This document shows, one piece after another, positions 33,242-41,333 of a stretch of DNA of 42,787 bases. This DNA is from Armatimonadota bacterium. GTDB lineage: Bacteria > Armatimonadota > Fimbriimonadia > Fimbriimonadales > ATM1. The DNA lies in the NCBI GenBank assembly GCA_003577165.1, contig QEUM01000019.1:1-42787 (forward strand). Direction: 5' to 3'. A program made the translations under genes and the position numbers. Numbering within the stretch: position 1 is the stretch's first letter; every line of letters starts with the position of its first letter. The notes below the pieces were generated by a model that saw only the letters and a program-made list of their open reading frames with translations, was not told the origin of the DNA and made no database searches.

Positions 33242-34921
33242 TCACGATCCGGCAATCTTGCTGAGGTCGGGCCGAAGCAGATGCTTCCCGAGTCGCTTCT
33301 GGATCGCCCAGGCCGCCGCGAGAAGCCGTTCCTCGTCGTAAAGCCGGCCGATCAGCGACACGCTCCTCGCTGCCCCGCGCTCGTCCTGTCCGCACGGGAT
33401 GAGCACCTGAGGATGCCCGGTGAGGTTCGTGATGAACAACGTGTGCCCCCCTCTCTCCTCGGCGATCATCATGTCGAAGTCGCCCAACTCCGCTTCGAAC
33501 TGCCGCATGAGGCGAGTCCTTACCCTCTGCGCCTGGAGATACTCCACGGCCCCCACGAATCGGTTGGACCGATAAGTGTTCGGCCATGCGCTGTTCCGGA
33601 GGTTCTGAATGCGGTCGCTCAACGTGAAGTCGTCGAACGCCGCCGCGGCCTCGACTCCCAGCAGCGAAGTCGCTCCCGGAGGCGCCGGTGTGATGATCAC
33701 CGGCCGAAGCCTTGCCCCCATCTCCCTCAGCGCCTTCACCGCTTCATGCTGATCGAATCGTTCAGCGCCCTCCCTGTCTTGAACGAGCATGCACACGTTG
33801 AGGCGTCCGAAGTCAATCTGCTCATCGTATCGGAACCCTCGGTCGCTCGTCGAACCGTCCCTCTCGTCTCGCCCGACGATCTGCGAAAAGACGATCGCGC
33901 AATCCTCCGCGGATCGACAGATTGGGCCCACTTTGTCCATGGTCCAACTCACGGCCATTCCCCCGTACCGACTGATCCGCCCGTACGTCGGCCTCAGTCC
34001 CGTCACGCGACACACGTGACTGGGAGAAACGATCGAGCCGAGAGTCTCCGTTCCGATCGTGAACGCCGCCAATCCTGCCGCGGCGGAACAAGCGCTCCCA
34101 GCGCTCGAGCCGCTGGATCCCTGTGTGGGATTCCACGGGTTCTTCGTCCGACCGCGAAACCAGACGTCGCCTTGAGCGAGGGCCCCAAGACTCAGTTTCG
34201 CGAGCATCACCGCTCCCGCCGCATTCAACCGCTCGACGACGGCCGAGTCGTAATCGAACACCTGGTCCTTGTACGGCTCAGCCCCCCAAGTCGTCGGGAT
34301 TCCCTTCGTCGCGAACAGATCCTTGATCCCGTACGGAATGCCGTGCAGCGGTCCGCGATCCAATCCCCGCGACAACTCTTCGTCGGCTCTCTTTGCCTGT
34401 AACAGGGCGTGCTCTTTCGTCAACGTCACCACGCAGAGCAGCGACTCTCCATATTTTTCGAGCCGGTTCAGATACGTAGTGGTCAGTTCGACGGACGACA
34501 TCTTCCTCTTTCGCAACAGCCGCCCGAGTCGCCTCAGCGAGCTGAAGCAAAGCTCCTCTTCGTTCGCCGGCACTTCGTCCGAGACGGCGCTCGCGTGCCG
34601 AATCTGCACTCCTTTCTCTGCTCCGAACTTCTTCCCTGTTGGAGTGAAAATCGTCGGCGGCTCGACGGTGTAATCGACCTGCATCGCTCGCACAGCGGCG
34701 TAGCGGTTTCGTGCATCCACGACCGCGTTGAATACAGCGCGCAGTTGCTCATCTGTGAACGAGATGCCCAGGAGCCTTTGGGCCGCTTTCAGATCATCGA
34801 TCGTGATTTCGTCGGTATTCGATTGCGATTGCGGCAACGCCAGATTCGGCAGTGCAGCGACGAGCGCAGTGCCCGCCGCGCTTCTCAAGAAGTCCTTTCG
34901 ACTGATGGGGTTCGAACTCAC
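33242..34921 (-). CDS. Amidase-signature enzyme with secretion signal
   Basis: A 559-residue amidase-signature hydrolase. Catalytic residues are seen: Lys200 in GIPYGIKDLF, the cis-Ser in GSSGSSAGSACSAAAG (268-283) and the nucleophile Ser296 in GTETLGSIVSPS. The first 30 residues (SRKDFLRSAAGTALVAALPN) look like a Tat-type signal, but with Arg-Lys in place of the twin arginine, so export is likely rather than certain. Residues 35-130 are an extra N-terminal domain typical of secreted amidases related to Asp/Glu-tRNA amidotransferase A. The substrate is unknown; amide bonds in the nearby polysaccharide are one idea (inference). GTG start; a 7-bp hairpin lies directly before it. Gap to the glycosyltransferase upstream is 36 bp. 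Confidence 0.88.
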   Translation of the reverse strand: MSSNPISRKDFLRSAAGTALVAALPNLALPQSQSNTDEITIDDLKAAQRLLGISFTDEQLRAVFNAVVDARNRYAAVRAMQVDYTVEPPTIFTPTGKKFGAEKGVQIRHASAVSDEVPANEEELCFSSLRRLGRLLRKRKMSSVELTTTYLNRLEKYGESLLCVVTLTKEHALLQAKRADEELSRGLDRGPLHGIPYGIKDLFATKGIPTTWGAEPYKDQVFDYDSAVVERLNAAGAVMLAKLSLGALAQGDVWFRGRTKNPWNPTQGSSGSSAGSACSAAAGLAAFTIGTETLGSIVSPSHVCRVTGLRPTYGRISRYGGMAVSWTMDKVGPICRSAEDCAIVFSQIVGRDERDGSTSDRGFRYDEQIDFGRLNVCMLVQDREGAERFDQHEAVKALREMGARLRPVIITPAPPGATSLLGVEAAAAFDDFTLSDRIQNLRNSAWPNTYRSNRFVGAVEYLQAQRVRTRLMRQFEAELGDFDMMIAEERGGHTLFITNLTGHPQVLIPCGQDERGAARSVSLIGRLYDEERLLAAAWAIQKRLGKHLLRPDLSKIAGS

Positions 34922-34923
34922 CT

Positions 34924-34943
34924 GCAGGGGATTCGCCCCCTGC
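34924..34943 (-). other. Hairpin abutting the amidase start codon
   Basis: GCAGGGG (34924-34930) and CCCCTGC (34937-34943) form a perfect 7-bp stem around a 6-base loop, ending two bases before the GTG start of the amidase. A purine-rich ribosome-site candidate would be inside the stem, so the hairpin could hold down translation, or it may mark the end of the glycosyltransferase message. Confidence 0.35.
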
Positions 34944-34957
34944 GCCGCCGCTCCTCC

Positions 34958-35995
34958 CTACCCGCGTGAAGCCGTCTCGCGAATCGCATCCGCGATGGAC
35001 TGAGTGACCACGTCCGGATGGAACGGCTGAATCGCGCTCCGGAGGTTCGTCGCCAACCTCTGCCTTAGCCCGGCGTCGGCCGCCGCCGTTCGTATCGCTG
35101 CAGCCAGGCCATCCACGTCGCCAGGCTCCACAAGCAGCCCGCTCTCCTCGTGAACGATGAGGTCGGCGATCGCCCCCACGGGAGTCGCGATGACCGGCAG
35201 TCCGAACGCGCCCGCCTCGAACAGCACCACAGGAAGCCCCTCCGAATGACTCGGCAGAACGAACAGATCACACTCTCGAAACTTGGCGTACAGATCATCG
35301 CCCTGCAGGGAGCCGGTGAACTCGGCGATCTCCTCGAGGCCCAACTCCTTACGAAGGGCGAGCATCTCCTCCCATTCCCCTTCGAACTCTCCTGGCCCTA
35401 CGAACACCGCCCTCATCTCAGGAAGGTCGCCGCGCACGCCAGCCAGCGCGCGGAGCAATTCCGGTACTCCCTTCCGCTTCCCCAACTGCCCTAAGAACAG
35501 AATCCTCTTGGCAGACCCTTCGTAGTGGCGTGTCGCCTCCCCCCCCCTCTCGAACACCTCTCTTCGAAATGTGGACGGAACGATCCGGACTTCGCCGCGA
35601 ACTCCGTACTCCGTGCGATCCAAAATCTGATCGAACCACGCCCCATGCACGTGCGCGACCACCTTGGCGCCCCCCCGCTTCGCAACGCGCGCGAGCGCCA
35701 GGTCGCGCAAGAACCCCGACCACGTCGCCGTCAAAGGCATGTACACGACGTGCGGCCTCGCTTCGCGAACAGCCTTCTTCAATCGCTTGATGTGAATCCA
35801 CGCCCACCGGAAGTTGCCGAGATCGAACTTCCCCTGCGTCTGCTTCGGTCTGCCCTTCGTCAAATCGCAGTGCGTTACGTCGAATCCGGACATCGCCGAC
35901 GACTCCAACAGGGCCTGCGTGACCGTCTCGACCCCGCCGATCGGCGGAGGCACCGGCCCGACGACCACGACTCGAAGTTTCTCCCCTCCGCTCAT
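34958..35995 (-). CDS. GT4-family glycosyltransferase with an internal block missing
   Basis: A 345-residue glycosyltransferase, closely similar to the one at 27892-29007. It shares VVGPVPPPIGGVETVTQALL, LTKGRPKQTQGKFDLGNF, TWSGFLRDLALARVAK, HVHGAWFDQIL, ILFLGQLGKRKGVPELL and HSEGLPVVLFEAGAFGLPV. Between FDQIL and VRGEVRIVPS only six residues remain (126-131), where the paralogue has 35: about 29 residues, a helix and strand at the end of the acceptor domain, are absent without breaking the frame. Activity is therefore uncertain. A nine-G run on the coding strand (35539-35547) encodes Arg-Gly-Gly soon after. The ATG at 35995 overlaps the asnB stop (TGATG); the longer frame upstream lies in asnB. 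Confidence 0.88.
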   Translation of the reverse strand: MSGGEKLRVVVVGPVPPPIGGVETVTQALLESSAMSGFDVTHCDLTKGRPKQTQGKFDLGNFRWAWIHIKRLKKAVREARPHVVYMPLTATWSGFLRDLALARVAKRGGAKVVAHVHGAWFDQILDRTEYGVRGEVRIVPSTFRREVFERGGEATRHYEGSAKRILFLGQLGKRKGVPELLRALAGVRGDLPEMRAVFVGPGEFEGEWEEMLALRKELGLEEIAEFTGSLQGDDLYAKFRECDLFVLPSHSEGLPVVLFEAGAFGLPVIATPVGAIADLIVHEESGLLVEPGDVDGLAAAIRTAAADAGLRQRLATNLRSAIQPFHPDVVTQSIADAIRETASRG

Positions 35996-37965
35996 CAACT
36001 CTGCCTCACAATCCCTTCTGCGCCGGGCACCTCGCCGCTCGTGGTTGCCCCCGTTTGATCCACATACAGCCGATGCCAGATCTCCAGCGCAAGCAGCACC
36101 CAAATCCCCTGCTCCCGATCCACTCGACCCTCCAAATGGTCCTTCACGATCCGCCGCACGGAGTCCGGCTGGAAGTAACCCCTCTCCAGGCACCGATCGC
36201 TCAGAAGCAGTTCCTCCACGTACTGCCGGAGCGGTCCCAAGAACCACGTCGAAAGCGGCACGGTGAATCCGACCTTTCGTCGGTAGATGATCTCCTCGGA
36301 CGCATAGCGCTCGGCGAGCCGCTTGAGCAAACGCTTCGTCTTCATCCCCTTAACATGATAAGAATCGGGCAGCGTCGCCGCAAACTCCACAACGTGATGA
36401 TCCAAGAACGGAACTCTCGCCTCGACGCTCGCCCCCATGCTCATCCGGTCACCTTTAACGAGCAAGTCGTCCACTAACCGAGTGTGATTGTCCACGTATT
36501 GGAACTTTTTCAAACGGCTCTTCGTCCCCGATGCCTCAATCAAGGGCCGGAAGTACCTCTCCACGAAAGCGGCGCCCACCGTTTCTCGCATCTCCTTCGT
36601 GAGCACGTCCGACTGCAAGTCCGCGTCGAACGCTCCGTACCAAGACGAGAAACGGAGAGCGGGATCGCTGAGCGCGAGGATCTCGAAAACGCTCCTCAGT
36701 CTGCGCGCCTGGAACGGCAACAGCCGAGCCAACGTACGCAGCGATCCCCGCCGGATGCCGGCCGGTAGGAAGTCGAGATACCGAGAGTACAAGTCGAACG
36801 CAAACTTCGTGTAGCCCCCGAACTGCTCGTCCGCCCCCTCGCCACAGAGCATGACCGTCACGTGCTCCTTCGCCTTCTTACACATCAGGTAAGTCGGGAT
36901 CGCGGGCGGCTCACCCACCGGCTCATCGTAAATCCAGCAGAGGTTCACGAACTCTTCAATGAAGTCGTCGAAGCCGACGCGAATCTCGTGATGCTCCGTC
37001 CCGTATCGCTCTGCGATCTGCCGTGCATAAGGCAACTCGCTGAACCGCTCCACGTCGAACCCGACCGAAAACGTTTTGACTGGATCGCTGATCCCCTCTT
37101 CGCGCCGAATCTTGTCCATGATCGCCACGACGACGCTGCTGTCCACCCCCCCCGATAGCTGCGCACCTAACGGCACATCCGACATCAACTGCATCTTCAC
37201 CGACTCGTGAAGCAACTCGTCCAGCCTCTCCACCGCCTCATCGAACGTCAGCGTGCTCGACGCGTCGTACCGAATGTCCCAGTACTTCCTGGGTTCCTCG
37301 ACGACCCCCTCCCCGAATCGCACCGTTAGCGTCGAAGCCTCCGGCACCTTGTAAACACCCTTGAACATCGTGTCCGGACGCGAAACGTATCGCGTCACGA
37401 TGAACTGCGCGATGCCTTCCCGACTTACCTCACGCTTCGCTAATCCCGGATGGCACAGGAGGCTTTTGATCTCACTCGCGAACAGGAACGTCGAGCCGTC
37501 GGACCACCAGTATAGTGGCTTCACCCCCATGTGGTCCCTCGACAGGCTCAGCGTGCGCGCCTTCTCGTCGTAGATCGCGAACGCAAAAATACCGCGCAGC
37601 CTCTGTGAGAGCCCCTCGATCCCCCACTCTTCGTACCCATGAACGAGCACCTCCGTGTCGGCATTTGTTCTGAACCGGTGCCCCTTCGAGGCCAACTCGC
37701 GCCGCAAGTCCTCAAAGTTGTAGATCTCCCCGTTGAATGCGGTCCACACATCCCCCGTCTCGTTTGCCATCGGCTGATCGCCCGTCACGAGGTCCACGAT
37801 CGCAAGCCGTCGGTGCCCGAGCCAGCACAGACCGTCCGGGGATTGGTAACTCCCCTTCGCGTCCGGGCCTCTCCGCCAAAGCGCGGCGGACATCGCCGAC
37901 GAAATCTCGTCGTCGACCTCTGCCGCACCGGACCCGGTGCGGAACCATCCGCAAATGCCACACAT
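35995..37965 (-). CDS. asnB: Asparagine synthase-type amidotransferase
   Basis: A 656-residue glutamine-hydrolysing amidotransferase. Cys2 (MCGICGWF) is the N-terminal nucleophile of the class II glutaminase domain, with GHRRLAIVDL and FNGEIYNFEDL. The synthetase domain has the ATP loop LSGGVDSS (270-277) and MLCGEGADEQFGGY. The C-terminal region ends with ILLALEIW-like residues (WVLLALEIWHRLYVD). Paralogues of this size occur in exopolysaccharide loci and are thought to amidate sugars or precursors there rather than make free asparagine; the location here fits that. The eight-G run at 37146-37153 encodes Gly-Gly of the ATP loop. It starts the minus-strand unit with the glycosyltransferase and amidase and is divergent from prpB. 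Confidence 0.92.
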   Translation of the reverse strand: MCGICGWFRTGSGAAEVDDEISSAMSAALWRRGPDAKGSYQSPDGLCWLGHRRLAIVDLVTGDQPMANETGDVWTAFNGEIYNFEDLRRELASKGHRFRTNADTEVLVHGYEEWGIEGLSQRLRGIFAFAIYDEKARTLSLSRDHMGVKPLYWWSDGSTFLFASEIKSLLCHPGLAKREVSREGIAQFIVTRYVSRPDTMFKGVYKVPEASTLTVRFGEGVVEEPRKYWDIRYDASSTLTFDEAVERLDELLHESVKMQLMSDVPLGAQLSGGVDSSVVVAIMDKIRREEGISDPVKTFSVGFDVERFSELPYARQIAERYGTEHHEIRVGFDDFIEEFVNLCWIYDEPVGEPPAIPTYLMCKKAKEHVTVMLCGEGADEQFGGYTKFAFDLYSRYLDFLPAGIRRGSLRTLARLLPFQARRLRSVFEILALSDPALRFSSWYGAFDADLQSDVLTKEMRETVGAAFVERYFRPLIEASGTKSRLKKFQYVDNHTRLVDDLLVKGDRMSMGASVEARVPFLDHHVVEFAATLPDSYHVKGMKTKRLLKRLAERYASEEIIYRRKVGFTVPLSTWFLGPLRQYVEELLLSDRCLERGYFQPDSVRRIVKDHLEGRVDREQGIWVLLALEIWHRLYVDQTGATTSGEVPGAEGIVRQS

Positions 37966-38064
37966 GAAGAACTACCCGTCGGCCGCCTCGACGCCCGTCT
38001 CCGGGTCTTTCGCGACCAGCCTAAGAGTAGCCCTCATGCAAGTCTCCTGCCATCACCCAATAGG

Positions 38065-39030
38065 ATGAGTTTGCTCCCAATCTCATCAGTGGAACTGCGT
38101 CCACCGACCCCACCAGGTAACCTCCCCTCCGTGCTCCGACGGCGCCTCGATTCCCCCGGATCGGTTCTCAGAGAACTCGCTCGCGACGGCACGGTCGTCC
38201 TCCCTGGCGCCTACGACGCCATCACCGCGCGACTCGCCGAGGCCTCGGGCGCCAAAGCGATCTACCTCAGCGGCGCAGGCGTCACCAACAGCATGACCGC
38301 ATGCCCCGACATCGCGGTCATCACCCTCGACGAGATGGCCCGCCACGCGGCCTACGTCAGCGACGCCGTGACCCTCCCCGTGCTCGCCGACGCGGACACC
38401 GGCTTCGGCGAAGTCGTCAACGTGATCCGCACCGTCCGCGAGTACGAACGAGCCGGCCTCGCCGGCCTCCACATCGAGGACCAAGTCAGCCCGAAGCGCT
38501 GCGGACACCTCGACGGGAAGGAACTTATCTCGAAGCAGGCCATGTGCGAAAAGATCCGGGCCGCCTGCTCCGCCCGACACGACCCGGCCTTCCTCGTCGT
38601 CGCCCGAACCGACGCGAGGGGAGTCAACGGACTCGACGACGCGATCGACCGCGCCCAGGCCTACGTCCAAGCCGGAGCCGACGCCATCTTCCCCGAAGGC
38701 CTCGAGTCGCAAGACGAGTTCCGAGCCTTCCGAGAAGCCGTCCCCGGGCTGCTTCTTGCCAACATGACGGAGTTCGGAAAAACGCCCCTCATCTCCGTCT
38801 CGGAATTCGAGGCGCTTAGGTACAATCTCGTCATCTTTCCGATGACCGCTTTTCGCGTCATGATGAAAGCCGTCGGCGAGGCTTACGAAACTCTTCTCCG
38901 CGAAGGGACACAAGCCGGGATTCTCAACAAAATGCGAACGCGCGCAGAACTTTACGACTTGATCCGCTATCCCGAATACATGGATCTGGATCAACGGCTT
39001 TCGTACGAAACGAAAACCGGCAACGACTAA
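38065..39030 (+). CDS. prpB: 2-methylisocitrate lyase (isocitrate lyase/PEP mutase family)
   Basis: A 321-residue member of the isocitrate lyase/PEP mutase superfamily, most like PrpB, which cleaves 2-methylisocitrate to pyruvate and succinate in propionate breakdown. Seen are AIYLSGAGVTNSM, the metal site LPVLADADTGFGEV, the AGLHIEDQVSPKRCGHLDGK loop with the catalytic Cys of KRCGH, FLVVARTDARGV and AGADAIFPEGLES, then LLANMTEFGKTPLIS. An ATG at 38065 with a weak AGG precedes it; a GTG at 38131 begins nearer to the usual N-terminus. It is 14 bp upstream of the citrate-synthase-like gene, which supports the methylcitrate role. Other members of the family (carboxyphosphonoenolpyruvate mutase-like) cannot be fully excluded. 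Confidence 0.9.
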   Translation: MSLLPISSVELRPPTPPGNLPSVLRRRLDSPGSVLRELARDGTVVLPGAYDAITARLAEASGAKAIYLSGAGVTNSMTACPDIAVITLDEMARHAAYVSDAVTLPVLADADTGFGEVVNVIRTVREYERAGLAGLHIEDQVSPKRCGHLDGKELISKQAMCEKIRAACSARHDPAFLVVARTDARGVNGLDDAIDRAQAYVQAGADAIFPEGLESQDEFRAFREAVPGLLLANMTEFGKTPLISVSEFEALRYNLVIFPMTAFRVMMKAVGEAYETLLREGTQAGILNKMRTRAELYDLIRYPEYMDLDQRLSYETKTGND

Positions 39031-39044
39031 GGAGTGAATTGAAA

Positions 39045-40181
39045 ATGGCAGCTCAGGCCGAATACAGCCCAGGACTCGCCGGCGTAGTGGCCGGGGTTTC
39101 CACCATTAGTGACATCGACATTGAAAAGTCGCGCCTGATTTACAGAGGGTACGACGTACATGACATCGCAGAGCAAGGGTGCTTCGAAGAGGCAGCCTAC
39201 CTCCTCTTGCTCGGAAAACTGCCCAATCGCAGAGAACTCGACGATTTCAAGAAACAACTCGCGAACGAGAGATCCGTTCCCGATTACGTTTACGAAGTCA
39301 TGGCGCGCGTCCCCAAAAACGCGCATCCGATGGATCAACTCAAAGTCGGAGTGGCCGCCCTCGCGGCGAGCGACCCGGACTACGACGTAGACCCGCTCAA
39401 TCACGCGGCAAACGTCAGAAAGGCGATCCGACTCACCGCGAAAATGGGCAACCTCGTCGCAAACGGATGGCGCTTAGCGCACGGCGATCCCGTCGTGCAG
39501 CCCCACCCAGAACTCGACACGGCCGCCAACTTCCTCTACATGCTGCGCGGAGAGAAGCCCGACGAATACGTCGCAAAGTCCATTGACACTTCGCTCGTGC
39601 TCTACGCCGAACACGGCTACAACGCCTCCACGTTCTGCGCGCGCGTGACCGTCTCCGCAGTCAGTGACATCTACAGCGGCATCGCCTCCGCCATCGGCAC
39701 CCTCAAAGGCCGACTCCACGGCGGAGCCAACGAAAAAGCGATGGAGATGCTCATCGAAATCGGCACCCCCGAAAACGCCGAACCCTACATCCGAGGAAAA
39801 CTCGAACGCAAAGAACTCATCATGGGCTTCGGACATCGCGAATACAGAATCAGCGACAGCCGAGCCGGCATCATGGGCGAAATGGGCAAGGAACTCGGTC
39901 GAAGACTTGGCAACACCAAATGGGGCGACATCGCCGACATCTGCGAGCGAATCATGAAGGAAGAGAAAGGCCTCTTCCCCAACGTGGACTTCCCCGCAGC
40001 CTACACCTACTTCCTGCTCGACATTCCCATTCCCCTCTACACGCCGATCTTCGCAGTCTCGAGAATCACGGGATGGTCGGCGCACATCATCGAGCAACTC
40101 GACAACAACAGAATCATCCGGCCGAAGTGCATCTACGAAGGTGAATCGCTCCGGCCCTACCCGCCGCTCGATCAGAGATAA
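39045..40181 (+). CDS. prpC: 2-methylcitrate/citrate synthase
   Basis: A 378-residue citrate-synthase family enzyme joining an acyl-CoA with oxaloacetate; next to prpB it is best called 2-methylcitrate synthase, but citrate synthase activity is usual as well. Motifs include SPGLAGVVAGVSTISDID and LIYRGYDVHDIAEQGCFEE at the N-terminus, AEHGYNASTFCARV, LHGGANEKAMEMLIEIG with the first catalytic His, MGFGHREYRISDSRAGI with the second (canonical FGHRVYK), and the Asp in FPNVDFPAAYTYFLL. AAGGAG at 39029-39034 precedes the ATG at 39045; a TTG at 39039 is possible. The third gene of a cycle (prpD or acnD) is not seen nearby. Confidence 0.92.
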   Translation: MAAQAEYSPGLAGVVAGVSTISDIDIEKSRLIYRGYDVHDIAEQGCFEEAAYLLLLGKLPNRRELDDFKKQLANERSVPDYVYEVMARVPKNAHPMDQLKVGVAALAASDPDYDVDPLNHAANVRKAIRLTAKMGNLVANGWRLAHGDPVVQPHPELDTAANFLYMLRGEKPDEYVAKSIDTSLVLYAEHGYNASTFCARVTVSAVSDIYSGIASAIGTLKGRLHGGANEKAMEMLIEIGTPENAEPYIRGKLERKELIMGFGHREYRISDSRAGIMGEMGKELGRRLGNTKWGDIADICERIMKEEKGLFPNVDFPAAYTYFLLDIPIPLYTPIFAVSRITGWSAHIIEQLDNNRIIRPKCIYEGESLRPYPPLDQR

Positions 40182-40188
40182 GCGGCGG

Positions 40189-40431
40189 CTACTCGACAGG
40201 CGGCTGAGAAGATGCCCTTTTCAGCCGCTTCGTCGCCTCTGCGGCCGCCTTCGCATCCTCCAACCGACCCATGGACCGACAGTAGTCCGCGAGTTTCTGA
40301 ACTGCACGCGCGCTCTGCGCGTCCAAAGCGATTGGACTCATGAGGCAAAGCGTCAGCAGAGACAGGGCCTCCTCCTGCGTGAGGGAACAGCCCTGCGTCG
40401 CCTCGATCTCGTTCGCGCGCGCCAAATCCAT
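40189..40431 (-). CDS. Small hypothetical protein
   Basis: An 80-residue frame that I do not recognise. It is largely helical and charged: MDLARANEIEATQGCSLTQE, then LSLLTLCLMSPIALDAQ and AVQKLADYCRSMGRLEDAKA, the last part having the spacing of a tetratricopeptide-like helix pair. It fits between prpC (ends 40181) and the ASCH-like gene (40564) and its codon usage is like its neighbours. The ribosome site (GTGAG) is weak. The frame continues upstream to 40557 without obvious sense. Moderate support only. Confidence 0.45.
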   Translation of the reverse strand: MDLARANEIEATQGCSLTQEEALSLLTLCLMSPIALDAQSARAVQKLADYCRSMGRLEDAKAAAEATKRLKRASSQPPVE

Positions 40432-40563
40432 CGGTCTCACTTCAGTTGGACTGCCTTCGAGCCGCAAGGTTCTGACTCCCGGCCGTTTCTGGCAATTCCC
40501 CCAGCCCCCAAGAGGACTCTCGAGAGCCCTGTGGAAATATCTTCCTAACAAGACCACCCCCGA

Positions 40564-40911
40564 ATGATCGCTCTCAATTTCTACTCCGACCTCTACCGAG
40601 ACGTCCTCGTCACCGGCCGCAAGACCGTCACCATCCGCCTCGGTGACAAGTCGGCCAAGTACCGTGACGGCGAAATCGTCTGGGTGACCGTCGGCCAGCG
40701 CTTCGGCCGAAGGCAGAAACTCTACTCAGCGATCGTCGACCGCGTGGACGTCAAGAGGATCAACGAACTAAGCCGACGAGAGATCGAACGGGAGAACCCC
40801 GAGTTCCGCACCGCAGGCGACGTCGCCAACCTGCTCACCCGCATCTATGGCGAGCCCATCAACGAGAACCACCTCGTCTCGGTCATCCACTTCAGCCAAG
40901 TGGACGAATAG
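40564..40911 (+). CDS. ASCH-domain-like protein
   Basis: A 115-residue protein resembling the ASCH domain, a PUA-like fold proposed to bind RNA or nucleotides. Residues 15-50 show LVTGRKTVTIRLGDKSAKYR, where the G-R-K-T-x-T-x-R pattern is the family hallmark, followed by DGEIVWVTVGQRFGRRQKL and the C-terminal strand NHLVSVIHFSQV. The central helix ELSRREIERENPEFRTAGDV is usual. It is a single-domain form, without the fused HTH seen in some relatives. It converges with the MerR-type gene (2 bp gap between stops). Function unknown. Confidence 0.75.
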   Translation: MIALNFYSDLYRDVLVTGRKTVTIRLGDKSAKYRDGEIVWVTVGQRFGRRQKLYSAIVDRVDVKRINELSRREIERENPEFRTAGDVANLLTRIYGEPINENHLVSVIHFSQVDE

Positions 40912-40913
40912 CC

Positions 40914-41333
40914 CTATCGAGCCAACAGCACGTCCGACGCGTTCACCAACGCGTACGCCCGGTCCCCGACCCTGAGCCCGAGCCGCCGAACCGCGCTTCG
41001 CGGCAGCACGCTCACGATCTCCTGGCCATCCGGCAGGCTCAGCACCACCTCAGCCATCACCCCCTCGCCCACGATCTCCTTCACCACTCCCTTCAGCCGC
41101 GTCCTCGCCGACGTGTCGAGCGCCCCCAGCCCCAAGTCCGGCTGCTCCATCTCCCCGCCCAGCAGTTTCCGCCGCATGTCGCGCACGACGGCCCGGTCAT
41201 AGAGCCTCCACCCGCGCCAGTCGCGCTCCGGGGGCGGGATCTTCCCCTGCTTCTCCCACGTCGCCAGCGTCTTCGGCGTCACGCCGAGCGCCTCGGCAAC
41301 CTCTTTGCGAGTCAACTTCTCCGGATGCTTCAT
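40914..41333 (-). CDS. MerR-type HTH plus Mop (molybdate-binding) domain regulator
   Basis: A 139-residue protein of two parts. Residues 6-58 form a MerR-like winged helix-turn-helix (KLTRKEVAEALGVTPKTLAT, WEKQGKIPPPERDWRGWRLY). Residues 74-139 match a Mop/TOBE domain: SARTRLKGVVKEIVGEGVMA, then PRSAVRRLGLRVGDRAYALV ending NASDVLLA. Mop domains bind molybdate or related oxyanions, so this looks like an anion-responsive regulator, simpler than ModE. The ATG at 41333 overlaps the stop of the upstream PHP gene by 4 bp (ATGA), and a GGAGGGGGG site precedes it. No molybdate transporter or molybdoenzyme is in the window, so the target is unknown. Confidence 0.85.
   Translation of the reverse strand: MKHPEKLTRKEVAEALGVTPKTLATWEKQGKIPPPERDWRGWRLYDRAVVRDMRRKLLGGEMEQPDLGLGALDTSARTRLKGVVKEIVGEGVMAEVVLSLPDGQEIVSVLPRSAVRRLGLRVGDRAYALVNASDVLLAR

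Noticed and set aside
33152-34402. A 416-codon plus-strand frame starting at an ATG behind a good GGGAGG site
   Set aside because: It runs antisense to the amidase, whose catalytic residues are all present; the sequence of the frame is Arg/Pro-rich shadow.
24216-37965. Exosortase/PEP-CTERM system
   Set aside because: Several gene types match such loci, but no exosortase and no PEP-CTERM tail was found.
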